From the NCBI RefSeq assembly GCF_030818775.1, contig NZ_JAUTAU010000001.1, positions 3,786,001-3,850,000 on the forward strand: a DNA stretch of 64,000 nt, given 5' to 3'. Both the position numbers and the translations under genes were made by a program. Below are positions 8,049-17,560 of the stretch, in pieces; position 1 is the first letter of the stretch, and each line of letters opens with the position of its first letter. Below the pieces are notes generated by a model, which saw nothing but the letters and a program-made list of their open reading frames with translations, ran no database searches and was not told the origin of the DNA. This DNA comes from Bacillus sp. SORGH_AS_0510. GTDB taxonomy: Bacteria > Bacillota > Bacilli > Bacillales > Cytobacillaceae.

Positions 8049-8067
8049 GTGACCAATTTGGTGACCA
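8049..8067. repeat. Left arm-type integrase site candidate
   Basis: Seen: two GTGACCA heptamers in direct orientation spaced 5 bases apart (GTGACCAATTTGGTGACCA). A nearly identical pair (4-base spacing) lies at 31282-31299 near the other end of the element. Tyrosine integrases bind short direct repeats (arm sites) flanking the core, so this is inferred to be such a site. Confidence 0.5.
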
Positions 8068-8169
8068 CTTAAGGATAGTATCTATGGACCTGATCACCTA
8101 TAAAGTTGGAAATGTTTTAAGAATGGAAAATTACCTAGTTACCGTTGCCATTTAATAGGTAATCATTCT

Positions 8170-9060
8170 TTAATCTAATATTTCTTTCCATTCAAATGGA
8201 TACTTAAAACCAGTTTCTTCTGGTAATAATCTAATGTCATCGATAATTTTAGTTTTTCTATTAGCTTCGTTAATTTTACTGATATCATTATGTATATCCA
8301 ATAAGTCAATGGATGTTGAAATATTTTTATGTATTTTAATCAATCCTGTATCATACCCGTTAACTTTATTCAATAATTTTATTACCTCGGATAATTCATT
8401 CTGTTGTGGCTGCTTCAATTGGAGTGATAACTCTAATAACTTTCCCCTTATTTCTTTGGTCTTTTGCCCTATAAGTACATATTCAGCATCGATTGCAAAG
8501 TAATTTTTCCCTTTTATTTTTTCAATTGTTATATAATTCTCAGCCAATAGTTGTCTTAAATGGTAACTTGACAGCCAAAAATTACTAACAATTCCACCAT
8601 TATTTATATCCAAGAAATAAAGTACTAAAAATGCCTCTTTCTCATTCACCAGTTTCATCATGTTTCTTGTCGACACATAGAACTTTTTTCTTGTTTTTCT
8701 AGTGTCTAGTTCATACCTATAATCAGTTTCATTTAACCAACGTGATTTTACTTGGAAAAACCTAACTGTATTTACTACAGTACTCTCATATAGAGTTTTT
8801 CTTTGGTGAGTAGACATAACATCAAAGCCAAAATCTCCAGGAAGCTTAATACCTTCAAATCCTATTCTAAACAATTCAGCAATAAGATGGTATTCTGCTA
8901 CAAAGCCTTTATATAAACTCATAGCGAAATCTTTCTCTTTTTCAATTAATTCTTCGTATGGAAGTACAACACTATTAACCCAATACATCCCATCAAGATA
9001 TTCTTCATACTCATCTTCTCCAATTTCACAATCAGCATCCATATTAAAATCTTCAACCAT
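8170..9060 (-). CDS. DUF4365-like putative PD-(D/E)XK nuclease-fold protein
   Basis: Seen: 296 aa. Residues about 45-150 resemble the N-terminal part of DUF4365-type proteins: an EYHLIAEL helix, then GDFGFDV and, after a gap, RFFQVKSR. This gives the E...D...QxK pattern of the PD-(D/E)XK fold with Q for the usual E/D. The C-terminal half is helical and unassigned. It is transcribed divergently from the AAA-TOPRIM gene with a 249-base shared promoter region. Inference: a defence-related nuclease or its inactive relative; it may act with the divergent gene. Target unknown. Confidence 0.6.
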   Translation of the reverse strand: MVEDFNMDADCEIGEDEYEEYLDGMYWVNSVVLPYEELIEKEKDFAMSLYKGFVAEYHLIAELFRIGFEGIKLPGDFGFDVMSTHQRKTLYESTVVNTVRFFQVKSRWLNETDYRYELDTRKTRKKFYVSTRNMMKLVNEKEAFLVLYFLDINNGGIVSNFWLSSYHLRQLLAENYITIEKIKGKNYFAIDAEYVLIGQKTKEIRGKLLELSLQLKQPQQNELSEVIKLLNKVNGYDTGLIKIHKNISTSIDLLDIHNDISKINEANRKTKIIDDIRLLPEETGFKYPFEWKEILD

Positions 9061-9309
9061 TTACCTCTTCACTCCTAATCTTTTTATTTCGATCCGCCTC
9101 TTCAATATTAATTCATTCTCCGACTGTCGACAAATTCCCTTGTCACGAACAAAATAGAACCATAAATGCAGGGTTATACTTATTTTTGTTTAAAATTATA
9201 AAGCATATCTCGGAACAACGACTTTTATTTACTCCTTCATATTTTCAACTTGATTAATATTTTGGTATATTAACATTATTAAACCTAAAATTACTATACG
9301 AGGTATGTT

Positions 9310-11154
9310 ATGGAAATAAAACACACTGAAGACAACTATCATAATCTAATAAAAACTATTGATCAAATGTTCGAAAGACCAAGTGTATTTAATAATTTCA
9401 TAAATAGAATTATTTTCCCATTTTACAAAAATTTTGAATTAGATTCCGAAATTCACTTTAATTACCCTTTTACAGTTTTGGTTGGTAAAAATGGCTGTGG
9501 AAAAAGTTCAGCGTTACATGCCCTTTACGGGTGTCCCAAAGATAATTCAACAGCCGACTTTTGGTTTTCCACCCATCTCGACCCTATTGTAGAAGCTGGC
9601 GGTATTATTAATAGTTATATTTATGAATTTACTGACAAAGGGAAATTGCAGGCTGCACACAAGGCACGTACAAGAAGAAGCAAAGGAGTGAAGCATAAAG
9701 AGAATCTAGATTATTGGGAAACCCGAATCATTTCAAAAAGAAGAAAAAGCAAGTATGGATTAACAACAAGTACTCATCGTGACAACCCAATCAATAAGAA
9801 CGTTGTATATTTGGATTTTAGATCTGAACTAAGTGCTTTTGATCAATATTTTTACTTTGGAACTCTGAACAAAAGCCTAGTTTCAAGTACAAAACAAGAC
9901 TATATTAGACTACAGACTACAAAATTAAAAAACCTCTTTGAAAATGCAACCATATACAACTCTGGTGGAGTACCACAAAATGAAATTGTTGCAGCCCTTT
10001 CTAATGAAGAATTAAAAATTATTTCATTCATTCTGGGAAAAACATTTGTTTCTGGGAAAATCATTAAACATAAATTATTTGGAAGTTGGGGAACTTCAAT
10101 ATTTTTAGAAAAAGATTCTTTTAAATATTCGGAGGCACATGCTGGAAGTGGAGAAATTGCAATAGTAAAGTTAGTTCACACTTTACTAAATTCACCTAAT
10201 CAAAGTTTAGTACTGTTGGATGAGCCAGAAGTTTCACTTCACCCAGGTGCACAAAGAAGACTAAAAATTTTTCTTCTCGAGCTTATTAAAGAAAAGAAGC
10301 ATCAAATAATTGTTTCAACACATTCCCCTAATTTAGTGGAGAACCTTCCACGGAAAGCTATTAAATTATTTACATTTAATCCAGAAACAGAAAAAGTTAA
10401 GATACTAAATAATTGCTTACCAGATGAAGCATTTTATACTTTAGGGCAAACATTGACTAACCAAGTCAGCCTTATTGTTGAGGACAAATTGGCCTATAAT
10501 ATCATAAAAAAAGTAACACATAGTCTTGGGGAAGAAAAAGCTGCGTTACTTAACGTAGAGTTTTTCCCTGGCGGGGCACAGACATTAAAGAAAAGTTTTG
10601 TAAAACATTATGCAATAGTAGAAGACAATAATAAATTTTTTATATTTGACGGTGACCAAGATCCAAAATCCGAGGTTCTTGATTTAGGAAAGGTACTCCA
10701 AAACGATTACAATACAAATTATTTTAAAATGCATATAGATACCATTACAATGAATGCTGGTATTTCTTTTGATCGGGATGGCAATAGTGTTGAAGGTGGG
10801 CGTGATGACCAATTACTTACGGCTCAAGAAAAATTTATTAGGTTTTATAGGGAAAATGTATTTTACCTCCCAACCAACATTCCTGAGGAAATTATTTGGG
10901 ATGAAGGGATTGTGTTCAGTTTAATCGATGATAAGGAAGTAATAGATAAAATAAGACAAGAGAATAACCTTAAACAAAAAATTAAACTTGCTGCTCAGGA
11001 GCTTTTCTCCAGTTCTGATAACCCAGTGGATTCCCTGGAAGGGCTTTTAATAAGTAAATGGATAAAGCGAGAAAGTAAGGATAAGGAATTAATAGTAGAT
11101 ATAATTAACAATATATTAGATAAAATAGAGAAACAGTCATTGGTGAACAGGTAA
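9310..11154 (+). CDS. AAA ATPase with C-terminal TOPRIM domain (OLD-family nuclease)
   Basis: Seen: 614 aa with an ABC/SMC-type ATPase domain: Walker A GKNGCGKS at 59-66, signature-like SGE near 280, Walker B LVLLDEPE at 300-307, H-loop STHSPN with H338. A TOPRIM-like part follows, with E391 (LIVEDK) and D447-x-D449 (FDGDQD). This is the architecture of OLD-family DNA nucleases, used in phage defence by several systems. Start chosen at ATG 9310 (GAGGT 5 bases upstream). Its stop codon lies inside its own terminator. No helicase partner is adjacent, so a Gabija call is not justified. Confidence 0.8.
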   Translation: MEIKHTEDNYHNLIKTIDQMFERPSVFNNFINRIIFPFYKNFELDSEIHFNYPFTVLVGKNGCGKSSALHALYGCPKDNSTADFWFSTHLDPIVEAGGIINSYIYEFTDKGKLQAAHKARTRRSKGVKHKENLDYWETRIISKRRKSKYGLTTSTHRDNPINKNVVYLDFRSELSAFDQYFYFGTLNKSLVSSTKQDYIRLQTTKLKNLFENATIYNSGGVPQNEIVAALSNEELKIISFILGKTFVSGKIIKHKLFGSWGTSIFLEKDSFKYSEAHAGSGEIAIVKLVHTLLNSPNQSLVLLDEPEVSLHPGAQRRLKIFLLELIKEKKHQIIVSTHSPNLVENLPRKAIKLFTFNPETEKVKILNNCLPDEAFYTLGQTLTNQVSLIVEDKLAYNIIKKVTHSLGEEKAALLNVEFFPGGAQTLKKSFVKHYAIVEDNNKFFIFDGDQDPKSEVLDLGKVLQNDYNTNYFKMHIDTITMNAGISFDRDGNSVEGGRDDQLLTAQEKFIRFYRENVFYLPTNIPEEIIWDEGIVFSLIDDKEVIDKIRQENNLKQKIKLAAQELFSSSDNPVDSLEGLLISKWIKRESKDKELIVDIINNILDKIEKQSLVNR

Positions 11155-11178
11155 CGACATTAAGTCGTTACTTTTTTT
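11152..11178 (+). terminator. Terminator of the AAA-TOPRIM gene
   Basis: Seen: TAACGAC-ATTAA-GTCGTTA followed by CTTTTTTTT. The first three bases are the stop codon of the gene. Confidence 0.9.
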
Positions 11179-11321
11179 TGAATTATATATTAAGATTATT
11201 AAAAGGTAAATTATGCCTATTTACAGAATACTTATTATGTAGGAAGAGACTTTTCATTAAGCCGTTTCATATTACATGGATAACTTTAAATTTATATTTC
11301 TGTCATGAAAGGACTATTACT

Positions 11322-12986
11322 ATGACAAATACAATTACGATGAAGACTATTAATGATCTTCTGGAGACAGCTGCTTTTTTTATTCCTTCATATCAGCGAG
11401 GTTATCGTTGGGATGAAACGCAGGTAAAAAACCTGTTAAATGACATCTTACAATTCATGAAAGAAGGTTCTTCTACTTTTTATTGTTTGCAGCCAATTGT
11501 TGTTCGAAAGACTTCAAAATACGAAAATGGACTACCAATATATGAAGTAATTGACGGACAACAACGGCTAACAACAATTTCACTAATTCTTACCTATTTG
11601 AATGAAGTACCATATTCACTTACGTACGAAACACGTCCTAATAGCTTTGAGTATTTAAAAGCAATAAGAGAAGAAATTGAAAATGGCACAGAAGCGAAGA
11701 ACATTGATTTTCATTTCTTCAAAAAGGCGTTTGTGACCATTCAGGAATGGTTCGAGCAGCCTCGAGAAAATCGTCGTACACTACGGCAAAAATTTCTTAT
11801 CGCGCTTGGGGAAAGTGTAAAGGTAATCTGGTATGAAGTATCAACTGGCGTAGAAGTACGGGAAGTCTTCAGCCGTTTGAATATCGGCAAAATACCTCTT
11901 ACCAATGCAGAACTGATAAAAGCGCTAATTTTATCGAAAACTCCACAGAACAAGCAACTTGAAATAGCGAATGAATGGGACCAGATAGAGCGGCGTCTCC
12001 GTCACGATCGACTATGGTACTTTATCCAACCGAAAAGTACATATACTAATCGAATAGAATTATTGTTTGATATTTATACAGGTAATGTAGCACCGAAACA
12101 TCATGACCCATTTTATACTTTTTATAAGATACAAGAGGAAACTGATTTCGAACATTTATGGCTTCAAATTAAAGCATATTTAGCACGCTTTGAGGAATGG
12201 TATGATGACCGCAAGCTGTATCATTATTTGGGCTATCTAACCCAACAAAAATCCATTACCAAATATATTGACCTTTATGATGATGACAATATAAAAGATA
12301 AGCGACATTTTCGTACGGAATTGTTAAATGAAATCAAACGTGATATTAACGGAATTAAAATTGAAGACCTCACATACGGGCAGGATAGTGCACAAATAAA
12401 AAAAATTTTGCTGCTCTTCAATATTGTTACCACATTAAACCAGAAAAATAATGAGGCTCGGTTTCCATTCGATCGATATTCTAATGAGCGCTGGAGTATA
12501 GAGCATATTCATGCTCAACATACAGATGGACTAAATACTAAAGAACAGTGGCTTGCTTGGATTCAAGATGCTATTTATATGCTGGAACAACTCGACGCAG
12601 TCAACGAACCAGAGAAATACCAACAGCTTATTCAAAAACTTCTTGAACATAAAAATGATAAGGACATAACCAGCGACATTTTTGAGCAGCTGTTTAATCA
12701 AGTGCTTGTGGAAACAGAAGAGGAATTCGGGTCAAGTATTCATGATATCGACAATCTGGTGTTATTGGACCAAGCTACTAACAGTGCACTTAGTAATCAC
12801 TTTTATCCAATAAAATATCAAAGACTAATTGAGTATGACAAGCAAGGAAGCTTTATTCCGATTTGCACTCGTAATGCATTTATGAAGTATTACAGTAAAA
12901 AAGTAGATAATTTTCAACTCTGGGCAGAGCAGGATCGTGAAGATTATTTAGAGGCGGTCCAGCAAACATTGAAGATGTTTCAGTAA
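11322..12986 (+). CDS. DUF262/DUF1524 protein (GmrSD-like), first of a tandem pair
   Basis: Seen: 554 aa from ATG 11322 (AAAGGA 8 bases upstream; the frame opens 48 codons earlier without a ribosome binding site). N-terminal DUF262 (ParB/sulfiredoxin-like NTPase) domain with IPSYQRGYRW at 21-30 and DGQQR at 78-82. The C-terminal DUF1524-type HNH region has SIEHIHAQH at about 392-400. Known: GmrSD and BrxU proteins of this build cut phage DNA with glucosylated or otherwise modified cytosine in an NTP-dependent way. Forms an operon with the next gene (12-base gap). Confidence 0.82.
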   Translation: MTNTITMKTINDLLETAAFFIPSYQRGYRWDETQVKNLLNDILQFMKEGSSTFYCLQPIVVRKTSKYENGLPIYEVIDGQQRLTTISLILTYLNEVPYSLTYETRPNSFEYLKAIREEIENGTEAKNIDFHFFKKAFVTIQEWFEQPRENRRTLRQKFLIALGESVKVIWYEVSTGVEVREVFSRLNIGKIPLTNAELIKALILSKTPQNKQLEIANEWDQIERRLRHDRLWYFIQPKSTYTNRIELLFDIYTGNVAPKHHDPFYTFYKIQEETDFEHLWLQIKAYLARFEEWYDDRKLYHYLGYLTQQKSITKYIDLYDDDNIKDKRHFRTELLNEIKRDINGIKIEDLTYGQDSAQIKKILLLFNIVTTLNQKNNEARFPFDRYSNERWSIEHIHAQHTDGLNTKEQWLAWIQDAIYMLEQLDAVNEPEKYQQLIQKLLEHKNDKDITSDIFEQLFNQVLVETEEEFGSSIHDIDNLVLLDQATNSALSNHFYPIKYQRLIEYDKQGSFIPICTRNAFMKYYSKKVDNFQLWAEQDREDYLEAVQQTLKMFQ

Positions 12987-12998
12987 AGGAGAAAGAAG

Positions 12999-15146
12999 AT
13001 GGAGACACCCATTACATTTTGGAAACTGATAAATCAATATATAATTACCATTCCACTGATACAACGTGATTATGCTCAAGGCCGAACGGATGAACGTACA
13101 AAAGATATCCGAGCGGTTTTACTCGAACATATTAAAGAAGCCCTTGAAAAGAAACGTCATGTTGATTTTGACTTTGTCTATGGTTCAGTTGAAAATCATA
13201 CATTAAGCCCAATTGATGGCCAGCAGCGTTTAACAACTCTTTTTCTCTTACACTGGTATTTTGGTGTAAAAGAAGGAGTAGATTTACAAGATTCTTTAAG
13301 ACGCTTCTCCTATGAAACACGTATAAGTGCACGTGATTTTTGCAGGGCACTGGTAGTGAATCCACCTACTTTTGAGAAGGTAACGGGGAAAAGGATTTCA
13401 GAGGTTTTAAAAACAGAAAAATGGTTCCATCATCAATGGCTCCAGGATCCCACTGTAAATGCAATGCTGGTAATGCTTGATGATATGCATACCCAATTTG
13501 GTTTGTTTGATATTGAGGTAATCCCACTTTTGATAGACGACACATGTCCAATTACATTTAGCTTTTTAGAGCTTAAGGAATTTGGATTAAGCGATGAACT
13601 TTATATCAAGATGAATGCCAGAGGGAAACCGCTCTCAATCTTTGAAAATTTCAAAGCACAATTTGAACAAATTTTAGAAGCGGCTGGCTTTGTACAAGAG
13701 AGCAAGGACTTTTCCATTATGCTTGAACGGGAATGGACCGATTTATTATGGGAATATAAGAGTAAAGATTACACGATAGATGAACCATTTGTTGAATTAT
13801 TTAGCTTTATCACTACTGCATTAGTTGTTAAGAAAAAAGGGGTTCGTAACCCTCTTATCTTCTCGGATCCCTACGTAAAACAAGCAGACCTAAAAGATGT
13901 ATACAATACACAAGAGCATGTAGAGTTCTTATTCAATGTCCTTTCCCTATGGAAAGACAGTAAAACCATTCGTGCGGAGTTTAAACAACTTGCAAAAGCT
14001 GTGCCTTTCTTCACGCCACATTCTCAGCTTTTCGACAGTTGTGTACTGGGTTCTGGTTTTAACTTAACAGAACGAATATTATTATATGCGATTGTAATGA
14101 AGAAACTTTACAAACAAGAGGAAGATATTGCTGACACGGTTCGAGTGATTCGTAATCTATTACAACGTATTCGACAAATGAACAATGGTCAATTTAACAG
14201 TAATTTACGTTTTGATTCAGTGGGTTCAATTTTCCGAACTATTGATCAGCTTATCAAGACTAATGAACCAATATATGATGTAATTTTACGATTTGACTCT
14301 GTAGAAGGATTTGCCTCAACCAGCTGGAAACAGGAGCAGGAAAAAGCAAAACTTTTAAAAGAAAGGCCAGATTTAAAAGAAGCTTTACATGAATTGGAAG
14401 ATGAGCCAACTCTAAAAGGCTCTGTACATCAATTGCTTCCGATATTCATGCGCTATCCAAAAGAAACGCTAAGTTATGCAAAGGCGCTTTTACAACTGCC
14501 TGATACTTTAGTTGCTCGTGCTATGTTAGTCATTGATGATTACTCAATACAAATTGGTTGGAGTAATTTAGGGGCACGATACGTATTCGGCGGCACCCGT
14601 TATCGTGAATTGGTTTGGACAACTAATAAAGATATGACCGAGCTTTTCTCTCAATTGATTGAATTACTCATTGCTGCACCACAAGAAAGTGTAAAAGATA
14701 AACTAGAGTACATTATTAGCAATAATAATGAATGGGATCAGAGCAGCTGGGAATATTATTTTGTTAATTATTCGGAAATGCTTACTGGGAGCAACTTACT
14801 CTATGTATTTGGACAAAATTTCGAAATCGAACGTTTGTCAGGGTCCAATCTACAGGCAGAGCATATTAATCCATTTTATGATGCAGTAATTCAGATAATT
14901 GATGATGATGATATTTGTAAGCAATGGAAATCGACGGTGCGACTAAGTGATCCAAGTTATCTTGTAACTCAATGCGGAATTAAGTTTTGCATTACTAAGG
15001 GATACTGGACATATGAAGGAGACCCTAAAATTTGTGATGCCTTATCAAAGTATGATAAAACTTTATCAGATCTTGATCTTGTAGAAAGAGGAGTAGCACT
15101 GGTCCAACAAGCGCACACATTGGCAAACGTACCTGCTTTGAATTAA
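12999..15146 (+). CDS. Second DUF262-domain protein of the pair
   Basis: Seen: 715 aa; DUF262 motifs IPLIQRDYAQGR at 18-29 and DGQQRLTT at 73-80. The C-terminal region has only a weak AEHINP motif near residue 620 that might be a degenerate HNH. AAGGAG precedes the ATG. Its size and divergent C-terminus indicate a distinct subunit rather than a recent duplicate. Inference: together with the 11322 protein it forms a two-component type IV-like restriction system; which subunit cuts is unknown, though the better HNH is in the first. Confidence 0.78.
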   Translation: METPITFWKLINQYIITIPLIQRDYAQGRTDERTKDIRAVLLEHIKEALEKKRHVDFDFVYGSVENHTLSPIDGQQRLTTLFLLHWYFGVKEGVDLQDSLRRFSYETRISARDFCRALVVNPPTFEKVTGKRISEVLKTEKWFHHQWLQDPTVNAMLVMLDDMHTQFGLFDIEVIPLLIDDTCPITFSFLELKEFGLSDELYIKMNARGKPLSIFENFKAQFEQILEAAGFVQESKDFSIMLEREWTDLLWEYKSKDYTIDEPFVELFSFITTALVVKKKGVRNPLIFSDPYVKQADLKDVYNTQEHVEFLFNVLSLWKDSKTIRAEFKQLAKAVPFFTPHSQLFDSCVLGSGFNLTERILLYAIVMKKLYKQEEDIADTVRVIRNLLQRIRQMNNGQFNSNLRFDSVGSIFRTIDQLIKTNEPIYDVILRFDSVEGFASTSWKQEQEKAKLLKERPDLKEALHELEDEPTLKGSVHQLLPIFMRYPKETLSYAKALLQLPDTLVARAMLVIDDYSIQIGWSNLGARYVFGGTRYRELVWTTNKDMTELFSQLIELLIAAPQESVKDKLEYIISNNNEWDQSSWEYYFVNYSEMLTGSNLLYVFGQNFEIERLSGSNLQAEHINPFYDAVIQIIDDDDICKQWKSTVRLSDPSYLVTQCGIKFCITKGYWTYEGDPKICDALSKYDKTLSDLDLVERGVALVQQAHTLANVPALN

Positions 15147-15158
15147 TTACCACGAGTA

Positions 15159-15201
15159 ATTGATAGCCATTTTCCTTTTTTAACGGTAAATGGCTATCAA
15201 T
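15159..15201. terminator. Hairpin between convergent genes
   Basis: Seen: ATTGATAGCCATTT and AAATGGCTATCAAT form a 14-bp stem around a T/A-rich loop. No long T tract follows. It lies just after the DUF262 pair and beyond the convergent EVE-HNH gene, so it probably ends both transcripts. Confidence 0.6.
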
Positions 15202-15276
15202 ATAACAATACTAAATTCGCATTACTTTATTTTACTATCCATATAATCACTTAAAATCGTATTCTTTCATTTTAAT

Positions 15277-16230
15277 TTACCTTTTAGTGTTCCACCAAGA
15301 TCGATGCCAATTTAAGTAGAGTATGTTTGGGTACCATTCTTTCTTCTCTGGTAAATTAATGGTTTGGTTGTGATACTGTGTATAACTGCTTTGCAATAAT
15401 GATTCATGTAGAAGTATCTTATATGACTCATCTATTGTGATCAGGCCCAAGTCAAAAAGATCATGGATATCAGAACGCAATAATAGTCCGTTATCAACTG
15501 TATTTGTGTCATCCCCTCGATAAGGGACAATATGTGCGGCTTGTAATGCTTCCACTATATCAAATCCAGTTACTGCACATTTTCCACCGTATGCCTCTAT
15601 TAAATCTTTTCTAAACTTAGGCTGTCCTCTTCTGACTACCAATGAACTCAATGTTTTTTCTCTTGCGTCAGAAAGACTTTCGGGACTAAACTCACTTTTC
15701 TTTGTAACATTTTTCTCGATTTTACCAATACTGCTTTTGGATTTTGCCCTTGGATTATTCCAAGAATCCTGGGTATTATCTTTATTTGTTAGTAAAGAAA
15801 TTCGTGCACCTTTTTTTGATGTTCCAGGCTGAGCAATTTTAATAATTTTGTTAAATAATTCTTCACTAAGCTTTGGTATTGAATTACCCCACCCTAATGT
15901 GTTCTCTACTCCGACTGCATCCCTATTTACCTTTCCGCTTCCAGATGAAAAATCGAGTGGTTCATTAAACCATTTAATATTTTTTAAATGAGCTAAATAA
16001 ATAGTGTGTACGCGATCATTCCTTTTTTCATTAACCGCAGGATCACGGGTATCCAACTTGCCTACTATTCCATATCCCAAGAATTCATATTTATTTTTCT
16101 TGGTACTAAGATAAAGGAAATGATCACCTTTTTTTACTTTTATTGAATGGGTATTATCATATAGATATTTTTCTCCAAATATATCCGAGTATTTGGTTTG
16201 GTCACTTACTTTAAAAATCCAATAGCCCAT
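15277..16230 (-). CDS. EVE-like domain fused to HNH endonuclease
   Basis: Seen: 317 aa. Residues 1-130 look like an EVE/PUA-fold reader domain (starts GYWIFKVSDQ, then a GDHFLYLST strand and FLGYGIVGKL). Residues about 200-262 are an HNH_2-type nuclease with KCAVTG, AAHIVPY and NGLLLRSDIHDLFD; the invariant histidines and Asn are present. Known: fusions of EVE/YTH/SRA readers to HNH nucleases are modification-dependent restriction enzymes. Inference: cuts DNA carrying a modified base, possibly modified cytosine, so it must tolerate the island's own methylation. First gene upstream of the HNH at 16321 on the same strand lies 90 bases away. Confidence 0.75.
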   Translation of the reverse strand: MGYWIFKVSDQTKYSDIFGEKYLYDNTHSIKVKKGDHFLYLSTKKNKYEFLGYGIVGKLDTRDPAVNEKRNDRVHTIYLAHLKNIKWFNEPLDFSSGSGKVNRDAVGVENTLGWGNSIPKLSEELFNKIIKIAQPGTSKKGARISLLTNKDNTQDSWNNPRAKSKSSIGKIEKNVTKKSEFSPESLSDAREKTLSSLVVRRGQPKFRKDLIEAYGGKCAVTGFDIVEALQAAHIVPYRGDDTNTVDNGLLLRSDIHDLFDLGLITIDESYKILLHESLLQSSYTQYHNQTINLPEKKEWYPNILYLNWHRSWWNTKR

Positions 16231-16320
16231 AAATCCTCCTTATTTCCAGTTGGTTTACTTAGTAAAAGCACTGAAAAAACAACACTATTAGCTTCATATT
16301 AGTATTTATATAGTGAAAGG

Positions 16321-16959
16321 CTACTTAACATAAATGTATCCTTGCTGACCATCCTCCCCTTTAGCAGGCTGAATATTCATATTCTCTTTAGCTCTGATGA
16401 GTCTAACTGTGCGAGGCCAATCTTGTATTTCTGCTATTACTGATATCTTTATTGAAGGTACAAAAACGTTTTCATTTTCTTCAAAAAGTTTTTTCACTCT
16501 TTTGTACCCTGATTCCTCAGACATAATCACCTTCATCTGATCATTATCTTCATCACTGAACCAGTGTTTCTTTCCTAGATTACAAGGTACACATAGTGTC
16601 CAAAGGTTTTCGATATCGGTTTTACCTCCCCATTCAACTGGTATCTTATGATCAACCATTAACTTTACGCCATCCTCTATTCCATAGCCGCATCTTCTAC
16701 ACTTAGACTGGTCCCTTTGAAACACTTGGTATCGTAATTTTTGGTTAATGGGCTCTCTGTTTTTATCGGTTTTCTTTTGAGTCAATGAATGCAAGATATA
16801 ACCGTCTTTTACAGACTCAATTTCCCATCCCTGTTGACGAAGTGATCTGATAGACCGTTGCCAGTCATGTACATCGGCGACATTTGAAAGATCGTCACGG
16901 CTTACCACTACCCCTACATTTTCAGTTAATAGCTTTAACATTCTTTTAGCAGCTGACAT
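16321..16959 (-). CDS. HNH endonuclease with zinc-binding CxxC pairs
   Basis: Seen: 212 aa. Residues 1-60 look like a winged-helix module (VVSRDDLSNVADVHDWQRSIRSLRQQGWEI). Residues 84-130 are HNH: C87-x2-C90, DH at 103-104, N118 and C123-x2-C126. A short C-terminal domain repeats the 'DWxRTVRLIRA' pattern of the N-terminus, suggesting two related DNA-binding modules. Known: such HNH proteins often serve as restriction enzymes beside cytosine-5 methyltransferases. With Vsr next door and dcm in the same island, it is a candidate restriction subunit. Confidence 0.75.
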   Translation of the reverse strand: MSAAKRMLKLLTENVGVVVSRDDLSNVADVHDWQRSIRSLRQQGWEIESVKDGYILHSLTQKKTDKNREPINQKLRYQVFQRDQSKCRRCGYGIEDGVKLMVDHKIPVEWGGKTDIENLWTLCVPCNLGKKHWFSDEDNDQMKVIMSEESGYKRVKKLFEENENVFVPSIKISVIAEIQDWPRTVRLIRAKENMNIQPAKGEDGQQGYIYVK

Positions 16960-17079
16960 AAAATTTCTCTCCTTTATACTTTTCTACATTATAATACAGA
17001 TTTTTTCTTCATGAATTCTTTTGCTGGCTATTAGTGTATCATTTGTTCATTGAATTACGAATAAAGTTTTCGATTGCAC

Positions 17080-17454
17080 CTAATGTACCTTTAAAGTCCT
17101 TTTAAGATCATGTTCCCAAATGCGTAACAAGTTCCACCCTTTGTTCTGATAGTATTCAGTCACTTCGTTATCCCTTTCCTTATTTCTTTTTATTTTGTTA
17201 ACCCAAAACTCCCTGTTTGTTGCAGGTATTGAACCATGTTGTTCACAACCGTGCCAATAACATGAATCAATAAAAATTACAACTTTATATTTTTGAATAG
17301 AAATATCGGGTTTGCCTAATAGGTTTTTATTGTTTTTACGGTACCTAATCCCCCTAGTCCATAACTCTTTATTAACCATCTCTTCTAATTTTGTTCCCTT
17401 AGATTTTACTGCCTTCATATTACGGGTTCTTTGTTCGTTTGTTAATTTATCCAT
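17080..17454 (-). CDS. vsr: Very short patch repair endonuclease Vsr
   Basis: Nicks next to T in G-T mismatches that arise when 5-methylcytosine deaminates, protecting methylated sites from mutation. Seen: 124 aa with the whole Vsr core: KGTKLE near 19-24, GKPD with D50, FID with D63, CYWHGC with H68, then HGSIPATNREFW and KIKRNKERD. These line up with D51, H64/H69 and D97 of E. coli Vsr. Length is slightly short at the C-terminus but complete for the core. The partner is the cytosine methyltransferase at 21537-22703, 4 kb away. Confidence 0.93.
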   Translation of the reverse strand: MDKLTNEQRTRNMKAVKSKGTKLEEMVNKELWTRGIRYRKNNKNLLGKPDISIQKYKVVIFIDSCYWHGCEQHGSIPATNREFWVNKIKRNKERDNEVTEYYQNKGWNLLRIWEHDLKRTLKVH

Positions 17455-17511
17455 TCATTTCTCCTTGCTGAAGCAAATCAAGATGTGGGATACATAGTCT
17501 ATGAAATAAGA

Positions 17512-17531
17512 GTGAACCCACATGGATTCAC
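17512..17531 (-). terminator. Hairpin after the helicase-nuclease gene
   Basis: Seen: GTGAATCC-ATGT-GGGTTCAC on the - strand followed by TCTTATTTC. It lies between the helicase gene and vsr, so at least part of the transcription would stop before vsr. T-rich sequence on the other strand makes it bidirectional. Confidence 0.6.
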
Positions 17532-17560
17532 CCTTTTTGGATAAACAGATTCCGATATCT

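Noticed and set aside
7871..8068. - strand frame across the left attachment repeat
   Set aside because: Reads through the tRNA fragment; no start signals.
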